6,415 bases of DNA from Bacteroidales bacterium UBA3824 (lineage in GTDB: Bacteria > Bacteroidota > Bacteroidia > Bacteroidales > UBA3824). Position 1 is the first letter of the stretch. The number at the start of each line of letters is the position of its first letter. This document shows, one piece after another, positions 1 through 6,359 of this stretch. The stretch covers positions 1 to 6,415 of the forward strand of contig DGIK01000117.1 of NCBI GenBank assembly GCA_002393195.1, written 5' to 3'. Position numbers and translations under genes: made by a program. Under the pieces are notes generated by a model that saw only the letters and a list, made by a program, of their open reading frames with translations, did not search any database and was not told the DNA's origin.

Positions 1-57
1 ACAAAACAAAATTTTGCGTCTCCACGTTTTTTTCAATTTATAATTATTTAATCATTT

Positions 58-1965
58 ATGACAAACAATATATTGAAATCAATCTTGATATTGATGTTGA
101 TGGCAATGGTGTCGCAGGCGGGTGCGCAGGACATTATTGTTGTCAACCCAGAATTTAAGAAGACTGTGCCATACGAGTTCAATGGCGAGTGGCATTACCT
201 CACGTCAGATTTGTACCTATTCAACGGCACCAAATTCCAGACCACGCTCAACGGCATCTACTCTGCAATACCCAAAAAGAAGCGCGGCGAGGCGCCCACC
301 CCCGAAAATATCCTCATCACCGCAAGCATCGACGGCACGGCTCTTGGCAAATTGAGCTATCCTATATTCAATTTTACCGTAAAGGCAGCCGAAGGCTCGA
401 TGAAAACTTTTACTGCCGACAGTTACGAGGCGATAAGGCTTATGGACAATCTGCCGCTCACATCTATTGGCAATAGCAAGATAGATTGCAATATCAACAT
501 CGACATCATTACCAAAGCCACTCCAAACAAGATTTTTGATTTTGTGGCGACGCAATTGAAATCCATTTCCGATTTTTCGGCACCTCTATCGGCAGCCAAG
601 ACCCTCGTGGGCGAGCTTGGCAACCTCATTATTTCCAAGACCAACAACAAGGAGTACAAATTCAATTCCACCATTCGCCTGTACGAGGAGGAGGGATTTA
701 GCAAGAGGGTGGCGTCGGTGAGCGTGTATGCCTTCATACCGTCGCAGCAAGGCTCGGCGGGCATCAATCCCGAACCGCTCTACAAGTACATCGACGAGAC
801 CGACAATCCCAAGCTCGACCGCGACAAGATAGCATCGTTAGTCAAGTGTGCGCAGTATCCCTTTATGGTGATTGTCAATTATAAATCCAAATACGCCTCC
901 GACCCGGTAATCGGCGACCAAACCACATCCGAAACTGTGGAGGCAAGGCTCGCAAAGGTAAAAAAGGCATACGACAATCAGCTCCTCAGCCCAGAGATTT
1001 ACACGCAGGAACTCAAGCTCATCGACTACCTCAACGAATTTGTAACCCTAAAATCGAGCATCAACCATTACACCCTCAATACCAAAAACCGCATCACCGA
1101 CGACCTGAAGCCGATGTTTCTGCAGATATTTGAGGATTATATGAAACTCCGCGCCACAATGTCGTCGCGCATCAAGGAGTTTGGCAACAATCCCGTATTC
1201 AAAAACGAATTTTTGCCCACTTACCAGACCATCATCACTAACGCCGAGGGCTACCTCGATGGCGACAACAACCTCAAGAACATCAAAAACACTGCCCTCG
1301 CCATCGTTGAGTACAACACTGTGCGCAAGACCCGCACTCCCGAAGAAAATGAAAAGACGCTTTCCATACTGCACTCGATACAATTTCCCGAGCACAAGGC
1401 AGAAACCGCCGCTCTCTCTGAGTTGCGCTCACTCATCGCCAATATCGAAAACGAGCAATATACCAAGGTGTTTGCCAACAAGGTCAATCAGTTGAAAACG
1501 ATGCACCCAGGCGCGGAGGCGACATCTTTCTGCGAAAAGCTCAAGAGCGAGGTCAATTCCACGTACTGCCGCCTGTGCAGCGAGAGGGCTACCACGGTAA
1601 TCAACGACTACATGCAGCGTCAGGAGGACGAAAACAATCGCCTCGCCGCTCAAAAACTCGACGTCGTAATCGCCAACGCTCGCGACCAAGTGTTTGCGAT
1701 ATTGCAGAAAGAAAAAATAATCCGCCGTCATTTCGACAATGATTTTCCGGACGGCATGACCGAAGATGTGGCGTTTATCAAGGAAGATTTTGACCGTCTG
1801 CAGCTCAACCGCAAAAAACTTCAATCGGCCCTAAATAACGAATACTCAGGCCTCAATACAACACAAATTAACATTTTAGCCGAAGATATAGAGTATCAGG
1901 CGCAAGATTTGGCAAAAATTTTGGAGCGTATCTGCAAGCGTATGCCGTCGCTTTGTGATGAGTAA
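58..1965 (+). CDS. Large exported protein of unknown function, upstream of a PorP/SprF-like gene
   Basis: I do not recognise this 635-residue protein. It opens with a typical signal peptide: Lys7, a hydrophobic core at about 8-19, and a likely cut after the AGAQ at 21-24. This points to the periplasm or outer envelope; no lipobox cysteine and no later membrane helix is seen. Residues about 25-290 look beta-rich and mixed, and about 290-635 look strongly helical and charged, possibly coiled-coil. The mature part has seven cysteines (144, 264, 492, 504, 507, 626, 633), five of them in the helical half, so disulfides are possible. No type IX C-terminal sorting domain is evident; the protein ends at CDE. 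The start is supported by the signal peptide beginning there; no Shine-Dalgarno is visible, as is usual in Bacteroidota. The PorP/SprF-like gene follows 86 bp downstream on the same strand without an obvious promoter, so shared transcription and an envelope role are inferred. Gene reality is certain, function is not. Confidence 0.9.
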   Translation: MTNNILKSILILMLMAMVSQAGAQDIIVVNPEFKKTVPYEFNGEWHYLTSDLYLFNGTKFQTTLNGIYSAIPKKKRGEAPTPENILITASIDGTALGKLSYPIFNFTVKAAEGSMKTFTADSYEAIRLMDNLPLTSIGNSKIDCNINIDIITKATPNKIFDFVATQLKSISDFSAPLSAAKTLVGELGNLIISKTNNKEYKFNSTIRLYEEEGFSKRVASVSVYAFIPSQQGSAGINPEPLYKYIDETDNPKLDRDKIASLVKCAQYPFMVIVNYKSKYASDPVIGDQTTSETVEARLAKVKKAYDNQLLSPEIYTQELKLIDYLNEFVTLKSSINHYTLNTKNRITDDLKPMFLQIFEDYMKLRATMSSRIKEFGNNPVFKNEFLPTYQTIITNAEGYLDGDNNLKNIKNTALAIVEYNTVRKTRTPEENEKTLSILHSIQFPEHKAETAALSELRSLIANIENEQYTKVFANKVNQLKTMHPGAEATSFCEKLKSEVNSTYCRLCSERATTVINDYMQRQEDENNRLAAQKLDVVIANARDQVFAILQKEKIIRRHFDNDFPDGMTEDVAFIKEDFDRLQLNRKKLQSALNNEYSGLNTTQINILAEDIEYQAQDLAKILERICKRMPSLCDE

Positions 1966-1991
1966 CTATTCAAAAAAAAAACGACGGCATA
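1941..1991. other. 10-bp inverted repeat spanning the stop codon of the exported-protein gene
   Basis: TATGCCGTCG at 1941-1950 is perfectly complementary to CGACGGCATA at 1982-1991, with a 31-nt loop that holds the stop codon (1963-1965) and a run of ten A at 1972-1981. It is not followed by a T-run on the + strand, so it does not look like a classical intrinsic terminator. It could be a mRNA structure between the two cistrons, or chance. The rest of the 86-bp gap is AT-rich and contains one isolated ATGCAT at 2000-2005. Confidence 0.35.
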
Positions 1992-2051
1992 AAATAAATA
2001 TGCATCATAAACGTTATCAAATAAGATACGAGCAAAAAATAGAGTACCGTT

Positions 2052-3083
2052 ATGAAGAAACTATTAATATACATAATAACCATTGTAACTCTGATAGCCG
2101 CCCGGACGCATACGGCAGAAGGACAGATTATACAGTTTTCGCAGTATTTCGCTGCGCCACTGTATCTCGCGCCGTCGTATGCAGGGGATTGTTTTGGCAG
2201 CAGGGTGTCGCTCAACTACCGCAACCAGTGGCCGGAGGTTGGCACTTTCAATACATACGCCCTCGCATACGACCAATTCCTCCCGAAGATCAAGAGTGGT
2301 GTAGGTCTCATGGTACTCAGGGACGAAGCTGGCGATGGTGCACTTGCGCTCACCACCATCGACATCTGCTACTCTTGGGAGACCAATATCACCAGGGATT
2401 GGGTCATAAAGCCGGGCATTGGTGTTAAATACAACCAGAGGAGCGTAGATTTCGAGAAGCTCAAATTTGGCGATATGTACAACGAACTCGGTGAAATAGC
2501 AAACGCCACCACGGAAACCGAGCCTATGACCCGCAAGCCGTTTCTTGATATGCAAGTGTCGTGCGTCGCTACATCCGACAAGTATTTTGGCGGCATTTCG
2601 GTTGACCACCTTTTGAGGCCTAAGGCTTCGCTTTACGACGACGACTCCTACCACGAGAATATGAAAGTGTCGGTATTTGGCGGTGCTACAATTTACGTAG
2701 GCGCACCCCAGACAGCTACCAGGGGGCGTCAGAGCAAGGGTGACATGCAGCACGTAAGATTTACATTATTGTACGATTTTACCAAGCAGTCAGACAACCT
2801 CAGTCTTGGTTGCTATTGGCACAAAGATCCTTTCACATTGGGCTGCTGGCTCAGGGGCATACCGGTAGCAGTACGCGCCGAATCTTACAGCAACCTCGAC
2901 GCTCTCACGGTGTTGCTCGGCTACAAAATCTTCAATCTTCACATTGGATACAGCTACGACTTCACGATTGGACACCTTCTCAGCTCCACCGGCGGCAGCC
3001 ACGAGCTTTCAGTTCAATACGAATTTCAGCCCAAAGCACGCTCCAAAAAACGCCACAGCGTAATCGCTTGCCCCCGTCTGTAA
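2052..3083 (+). CDS. PorP/SprF family type IX secretion-associated outer-membrane protein
   Basis: PorP/SprF-family protein, 343 residues, close to the usual size for this family of small outer-membrane beta-barrels. Family members are associated with type IX secretion and anchoring of surface adhesins in Bacteroidota. A signal peptide (MKKLL, hydrophobic core to about 17) probably ends near AEGQ at 22-25. It is followed by the family hallmark start of the mature chain, QFSQYFAAPLYLAPSYAG at 28-45, then RNQWP (57-61) and a TYALAYDQ segment. Alternating hydrophobic stretches throughout suit a beta-barrel. Near the C-terminus is GSHELSVQYEF (315-325), resembling the conserved GxHE motif, and the chain ends in ACPRL, much like the CPRF ending common in the family. 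The start is fixed by the signal peptide. It probably shares a transcript with the exported-protein gene upstream. No SprB-like giant adhesin or PorK/L/M/N core gene is in this window, so it may be one of several PorP paralogues; its client is unknown. Confidence 0.9.
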   Translation: MKKLLIYIITIVTLIAARTHTAEGQIIQFSQYFAAPLYLAPSYAGDCFGSRVSLNYRNQWPEVGTFNTYALAYDQFLPKIKSGVGLMVLRDEAGDGALALTTIDICYSWETNITRDWVIKPGIGVKYNQRSVDFEKLKFGDMYNELGEIANATTETEPMTRKPFLDMQVSCVATSDKYFGGISVDHLLRPKASLYDDDSYHENMKVSVFGGATIYVGAPQTATRGRQSKGDMQHVRFTLLYDFTKQSDNLSLGCYWHKDPFTLGCWLRGIPVAVRAESYSNLDALTVLLGYKIFNLHIGYSYDFTIGHLLSSTGGSHELSVQYEFQPKARSKKRHSVIACPRL

Positions 3084-3130
3084 ATAATGCATAATTCATT
3101 ATGCATTATGCATTGTGAATTATGCATTGT
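3084..3130. repeat. AATGCATAAT palindromic repeat patch between convergent genes
   Basis: Four ATGCAT cores (3087, 3101, 3108, 3122) lie in 47 bp filling the whole gap between the stop codons of the porP-like and DUF58 genes. Two alternative hairpins are visible: ATAATGCATAAT (3084-3095) with ATTATGCATTAT (3098-3109), and AATGCATAATTC (3086-3097) with GAATTATGCATT (3117-3128); both are perfect 12-bp pairings that use the same left arm. The segment at 3098-3114 is identical over 17 nt to 6396-6412 in the right-hand repeat patch. Because it works on both strands it could terminate or stabilise both convergent transcripts, although the stems are AT-rich and lack clear T-runs. Confidence 0.8.
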
Positions 3131-4068
3131 CAATGCAGCACAGCTCTTTTAATCAGGAATGGGGCGAGGATTTCTTTGAATGGTAGGGCAACGTCGGCAG
3201 CTACGTAATCCATTTCGTACATGCCGCAATGGCTTCTGAGTCGTCCGCAAAAGTCTGACGAGAGGTTTCTGTATATCTCTTTGTATTCCAACGGATTGAG
3301 TGCAACTTGCCCGCCGGTTTCCATATCGACGAATTTGTAGGGGCGGTTTTCAAAATCGAAGTCGAGTTCGGTCTTCTTGTCCATCACGTGAAATAGTATG
3401 ACATCGTGTTTGGCGTGCCTGAGATGCTGCAACGCCGAGAATACTTCCTCCTCGCTTCCGCTGTCCATCATATCGCTAAAAATCAATATAAGGCTGCGTT
3501 TGTGGGTGTTTTCAGCCACTTGGTGAAGGCATTTGGCGATGCTGCCGCCGCTCTCCGCGTCGCGTGGGTCTTCTGTCTTTTGAGTGTCAAAATTTCTGTC
3601 GCGCACTATGTCTTCGAGCTTAGAAAATAGCATTTTGGCGTGGGTGGTTGACACTTTGCAATCGGATTCAAAGTAGATGTCCTTGTCGAATAGCGACACA
3701 GAAACGGCATCCCTCTGACTGCGCAGAAGGTTGATCATGGCGGCGGCGCATACTACCGACAACTCGAGCTTGTTGTACTTGCCCGACTGCGGATACTTCA
3801 TGCTCGCCGATGTGTCGATTACGATGTTGCAACGGAGGTTGCTCTCGTCTTCGTAGCGTTTTACAAAAAGTTTTTCGCTGCGGGCAAATAGTTTCCAGTC
3901 GATGTGCCGGGTCGATTCACCTTTATTATATAGGCGGTGCTCGTTGAACTCCGACGAAAAACCATGGAACGGGCTCTTGTGCAGACCCGTGATGAATCCT
4001 TCGGTAACGTGCGCCGCCACAAGCTCGAGGTTGTTGAGGTCGGTGATTTCAGATAGATTTGCAATCAT
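3130..4068 (-). CDS. DUF58 domain protein (vWA-like fold)
   Basis: DUF58 family protein of 312 residues, a normal length for the short cytoplasmic type; no membrane segment or signal peptide is seen. The DUF58 signature occupies about 37-76: SSEFNEHRLYNKGE, then RHIDWKLFARS and KRYEDE. A vWA-like domain follows: DTSAS at 85-89 matches the metal-site (MIDAS) motif DxSxS, and FSDMMD at 197-202 matches the later MIDAS aspartate region. Family members commonly pair with a MoxR AAA+ ATPase, as in Bacteroidota bat-type loci, and are thought to act in envelope or stress functions or complex assembly; the exact role is unknown. Here no moxR is adjacent. Instead the ATG lies 2 nt after the TAG of the upstream sigma-54-type regulator gene, implying co-transcription and translational coupling. 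Its last codon and TGA stop lie at the edge of the palindromic repeat patch. The domain call is firm; the biological role is inferred only. Confidence 0.92.
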   Translation of the reverse strand: MIANLSEITDLNNLELVAAHVTEGFITGLHKSPFHGFSSEFNEHRLYNKGESTRHIDWKLFARSEKLFVKRYEDESNLRCNIVIDTSASMKYPQSGKYNKLELSVVCAAAMINLLRSQRDAVSVSLFDKDIYFESDCKVSTTHAKMLFSKLEDIVRDRNFDTQKTEDPRDAESGGSIAKCLHQVAENTHKRSLILIFSDMMDSGSEEEVFSALQHLRHAKHDVILFHVMDKKTELDFDFENRPYKFVDMETGGQVALNPLEYKEIYRNLSSDFCGRLRSHCGMYEMDYVAADVALPFKEILAPFLIKRAVLH

Positions 4069-4070
4069 GG

Positions 4071-5234
4071 CTATTTCATCGGCACTACATACTCTCTCAC
4101 TTCGTTGCCGCTCACGGTGGCATCACAGAGGATGATGAGCCTTTCCAATACGTTGCGGAACTCGCGGATGTTGCCGGTCCAGTTGATTTTTTGAAGTTCT
4201 TCTATTGCGTCGGGCGTGAATGTTTTCATCGCCATATTGTATTCGCTGCTTATCTGCTTATTGAAGTAGTCCACGAGCAGCGGGATGTCTTCGAGCCTTT
4301 CGTTGAGGGATGGCACTTTTATAATGATGACGCTCAGGCGGTGGTACAAGTCTTCGCGGAAACGGCCTTCCTTGATTTCCTCCTTCAAGTTTTTGTTGGT
4401 GGCGGCTATTACGCGGACGTTGATGCTAATCTCCTTGTCGCTGCCTACGCGCAGAATCTTGTTTTCCTGCAATACGCGCAGCACCTTTGCCTGTGCGGCG
4501 AGCGACATGTCGCCTATCTCGTCGAGGAAGATGGTGCCTTGGTCTGCCGCCTCAAATTTGCCTTTCTGCTGCTTGCTTGCTCCCGTAAACGAGCCTTTCT
4601 CGTGTCCAAAGAGTTCGCTCTCAATGAGTTCGGAGGGGATTGCTGCGCAATTGACCTCGATGAAAGGCTTGTTGGCTCGTTTGCTCTTTTCGTGCAGCCA
4701 GCGGGCTACAACTTCCTTGCCGGTGCCGTTTTCGCCGAGGATGAGCACGCGAGCCTCTGTGGGTGCCACGCGCTCTATCATTTCCTTGACGTGGCGGATT
4801 TTTTCAGATTCGCCCACCATGTCGTATTTGTGGTTGATGCGGTGCTTGAGTTCCTTGGATTCGGCAATGAGAGCCTTGCGCTCCGTGGCGTTTTTGATGA
4901 CCACGAGCAGGCGGTTGAGGTCGAGCGGCTTTTCTATAAAATCGTATGCGCCCTTCTTGATGGCTTCTACGGCGGTCTCCAATGTGCCGTGTCCCGAAAT
5001 CATCACTATCGGGGTGTCAAGACCCATCTCTATCACCTTGTCAAGCACCTCCATACCGTCCATCTTGGGCATCTTGATGTCGCAAAGTATTATGTCAAAC
5101 TTGTTGTTCTTGATGTTGTCCAATCCTTCCATGCCATCCGATGCCAATACAGGCTCGTGTCCTTCGTATGAAAGGATGTCTTTGAGGGTGTTGCGTATGG
5201 TACGCTCGTCATCTATAATGAGTATTTTTGCCAT
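4071..5234 (-). CDS. NtrC-type sigma-54 response regulator (REC-AAA+, no HTH domain)
   Basis: Sigma-54-dependent response regulator, 387 residues from the ATG at 5234. A start at 5285 is also open, but it would precede the promoter elements at 5261-5293 and add 17 residues ahead of the canonical receiver start MAKILIIDDE. Receiver domain about 1-118: acidic pair D8/D9, phospho-acceptor D52 (in LCDIKMP), S80 and K102 (in IEKP). AAA+ domain about 138-365: Walker A GENGTGKE (167-174), sigma-54 contact loop GSFTGA (214-219, Ala of GAFTGA replaced by Ser), Walker B TIFLDE (234-239), arginine-finger region RFREDLYHRL (291-300), and sensor II WTGNIREF (352-359, Thr where Pro is usual). The chain stops about 20 residues later, so the C-terminal Fis-type DNA-binding domain is absent. 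From memory, Bacteroidota homologues share this short architecture, so this is probably not a fresh truncation. All ATPase and phosphorylation residues look intact. It is first in an operon with the DUF58 gene; no partner histidine kinase is present. Confidence 0.95.
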   Translation of the reverse strand: MAKILIIDDERTIRNTLKDILSYEGHEPVLASDGMEGLDNIKNNKFDIILCDIKMPKMDGMEVLDKVIEMGLDTPIVMISGHGTLETAVEAIKKGAYDFIEKPLDLNRLLVVIKNATERKALIAESKELKHRINHKYDMVGESEKIRHVKEMIERVAPTEARVLILGENGTGKEVVARWLHEKSKRANKPFIEVNCAAIPSELIESELFGHEKGSFTGASKQQKGKFEAADQGTIFLDEIGDMSLAAQAKVLRVLQENKILRVGSDKEISINVRVIAATNKNLKEEIKEGRFREDLYHRLSVIIIKVPSLNERLEDIPLLVDYFNKQISSEYNMAMKTFTPDAIEELQKINWTGNIREFRNVLERLIILCDATVSGNEVREYVVPMK

Positions 5235-5260
5235 CTCGTATGTTTTTTTAAAAGTTTTCA

Positions 5261-5293
5261 CAAAAATACAATAATTTTGATACAAAATTCAAA
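5261..5293 (-). promoter_or_regulatory. Bacteroidota-type promoter for the regulator-DUF58 operon
   Basis: Read on the minus strand, TTTG (5293-5290) is followed after exactly 21 nt by TATTTTTG (5268-5261). This matches the published Bacteroides consensus of a -33 TTTG and a -7 TAnnTTTG with a spacer of about 19-23 nt. Transcription would begin near 5255, giving a leader of about 20 nt before the ATG at 5234. This placement supports 5234 rather than 5285 as the start codon. Confidence 0.55.
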
Positions 5294-5309
5294 AAAATAA
5301 AACTAATTT

Positions 5310-5326
5310 TAGGAAAATTTTTTGCA
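5310..5326 (+). promoter_or_regulatory. Possible -24/-12 (sigma-54-like) element upstream of the PfkB kinase gene
   Basis: GG at 5312-5313 and TTGCA at 5322-5326 have the exact GG-N10-GC spacing of sigma-54 promoters (consensus TGGCAC-N5-TTGC). The -12 half matches well. The -24 half matches only at GG and one A, so the site is weak and may be chance. Predicted start of transcription is near 5337, about 23 nt before the ATG at 5360. The adjoining divergent gene encodes a sigma-54 activator, which is the reason for recording it. A competing vegetative candidate is TTTG at 5276-5279 with TAATTTTA at 5304-5311, whose 24-nt spacer is slightly long. Confidence 0.25.
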
Positions 5327-5359
5327 GTGTCTTTTTTAACGATAATAATGTAAACAATT

Positions 5360-6322
5360 ATGAGAAAAATATACGCAATAGGGGAGACTGTGTTTGACAT
5401 AATGTTTGTGGATGGCAGACCTACGGGCGGCAATCCAGGCGGCTCTGTGCTCAATAGCGCGGTATCGCTTGGCAGGCTCGGATTGCAGCCTGTGTTTTTG
5501 TCTGACTTTTGCGACGACCCGGCTGGCAAGGTAATATCCAAATTCCTCCTCGACAACAATGTAAACCCGCAGCAGCTTGTGGACGGCTCCTCGATGCAGA
5601 CGTCTATCGCGTTGGCTTTTTTGGACGACAATGGCGACGCCCAATACGAGTTTTACAAGCAGAAGCCGCAGTCGCCCGACCTCGCTAAGTTTGCCGCCGA
5701 TTTTCAGAAGGACGACATTCTGCTCTTCGGCTCTTATTATGCCATAATGCCTGAGATACGCGAGGGCATGAGGCAGTTGATAACTATGGCGCGTCAGAAG
5801 GGCGCAATTGTGGTCTATGACCCCAACTTCCGCCGCCCTCATCTTAAGGATTTGCCTGTTGTAAAGCCTTTTATTGAAGAAAATATCAGTCTTGCCGATG
5901 TCGTGAAGGGCAGCGACGAGGATTTTTCGCTGGTGTTTGGCTGCGACAATCAGTCGATAGCCTTTGATGTGCTGCGCAATCTCAATAGAAATGCAGTATT
6001 CTTCTACACCAAGGGCAAGGATGGTTGTGCTTGTCATCAGCGCGGTATTACATTAGAATATACAGCACCACCCATCAAACCCGTAAGCACTATCGGCGCG
6101 GGCGACAATTTCAATGCCGGCATTGTGTATGGCATCGTCAAGAACAATCTCACCCGCAACGACATCCGCAGCAACGTCAGGAAAGAGTTGGTGGACGATA
6201 TTGTTGACTACGCCACACGTTTTGCTCAGGAAGTTTGTATGAGCAAGGAAAATTACATTTCTTCAATGCATAATGTACAAAGCACAATGCATAATAGGGC
6301 TTATTCAATGCACAATTTATAG
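5360..6322 (+). CDS. PfkB family carbohydrate kinase with a repeat-derived C-terminal tail
   Basis: Ribokinase/PfkB-superfamily sugar kinase, 320 residues, cytoplasmic; it would transfer the ATP gamma-phosphate to a sugar hydroxyl. Visible motifs are the N-terminal AIGETVFDIMF strand (6-16), the glycine-rich substrate motif TGGNPGGSVLNSAVSLGRLG (22-41), YDPNFR (153-158), KGSDEDF (183-189), TKGKDG (217-222), and PfkB signature 2, STIGAGDNFNAG (243-254), with anion-hole GAG and catalytic base D249. The motif set is complete, so activity is expected. It most resembles Bacteroidota proteins labelled fructokinase, but the substrate cannot be fixed from sequence. The family-like C-terminus ends near ENYIS (297-301). 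Residues 302-320 come from the palindromic repeat array: three units beginning S/T-M-H-N at a 7-residue step, then TAG. This looks like read-through into an inserted repeat. The gene is divergent from the regulator operon across 125 bp of AT-rich DNA, with no Shine-Dalgarno. Confidence 0.93.
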   Translation: MRKIYAIGETVFDIMFVDGRPTGGNPGGSVLNSAVSLGRLGLQPVFLSDFCDDPAGKVISKFLLDNNVNPQQLVDGSSMQTSIALAFLDDNGDAQYEFYKQKPQSPDLAKFAADFQKDDILLFGSYYAIMPEIREGMRQLITMARQKGAIVVYDPNFRRPHLKDLPVVKPFIEENISLADVVKGSDEDFSLVFGCDNQSIAFDVLRNLNRNAVFFYTKGKDGCACHQRGITLEYTAPPIKPVSTIGAGDNFNAGIVYGIVKNNLTRNDIRSNVRKELVDDIVDYATRFAQEVCMSKENYISSMHNVQSTMHNRAYSMHNL

Positions 6323-6359
6323 GTCAATGCATAATTCATAGGTCAATGCATAATTCATA
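6319..6359. repeat. 19-bp tandem duplication inside the palindromic array
   Basis: The 19-bp unit AGGTCAATGCATAATTCAT at 6321-6339 is repeated without change at 6340-6358. The period-19 match holds over 6319-6359, a little more than two copies. The identity suggests a recent slippage or duplication event. The first copy overlaps the last two bases of the kinase stop codon (TAG, 6320-6322). Confidence 0.85.

Noticed and set aside
12..48. Bacteroidota-type promoter upstream of the first gene (TTTG at 13-16, TATAATTA at 39-46)
   Set aside because: The spacing (22 nt) is acceptable but the -7 element matches TAnnTTTG poorly. The region is only 57 bp of AT-rich DNA, so it cannot be told from chance.
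1955..2428. 157-codon + frame starting at the end of the first gene and overlapping the porP-like gene
   Set aside because: It overlaps the signal peptide and first barrel segments of the porP-like gene in another frame, and its product is rich in Arg, His and Cys, as is typical of a shifted frame.
2064..2753. 229-codon minus-strand frame opposite the porP-like gene
   Set aside because: It is a shadow of a well-supported PorP/SprF gene. The translation resembles no family and there is no promoter or signal supporting it.
4059..5274. Two long + strand reading frames (370 and 329 codons) opposite the sigma-54 regulator gene
   Set aside because: They are antisense to a gene with unmistakable catalytic motifs. 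The translations show low-complexity runs with no recognisable domain, and the openness follows from codon bias on the opposite strand.
5235..5285. Upstream extension of the regulator to an ATG at 5285
   Set aside because: The extra 17 residues precede the canonical receiver start and lie within the promoter elements at 5261-5293.
5276..5311. Vegetative promoter for the kinase (TTTG then TAATTTTA)
   Set aside because: The spacer of 24 nt is longer than usual and the -7 element lacks the final G; kept only as an alternative in the notes.
5336..6037. 233-codon minus-strand frame opposite the PfkB gene
   Set aside because: It is antisense to a clear sugar-kinase gene, its translation is low in recognisable motifs, and it would overlap the kinase promoter region.
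3130..6322. Repeat-flanked composite mobile element carrying the regulator, DUF58 and kinase genes
   Set aside because: The flanking repeats are a short palindromic family rather than matched element ends. There is no transposase or integrase, and gene composition looks like the rest of the window.
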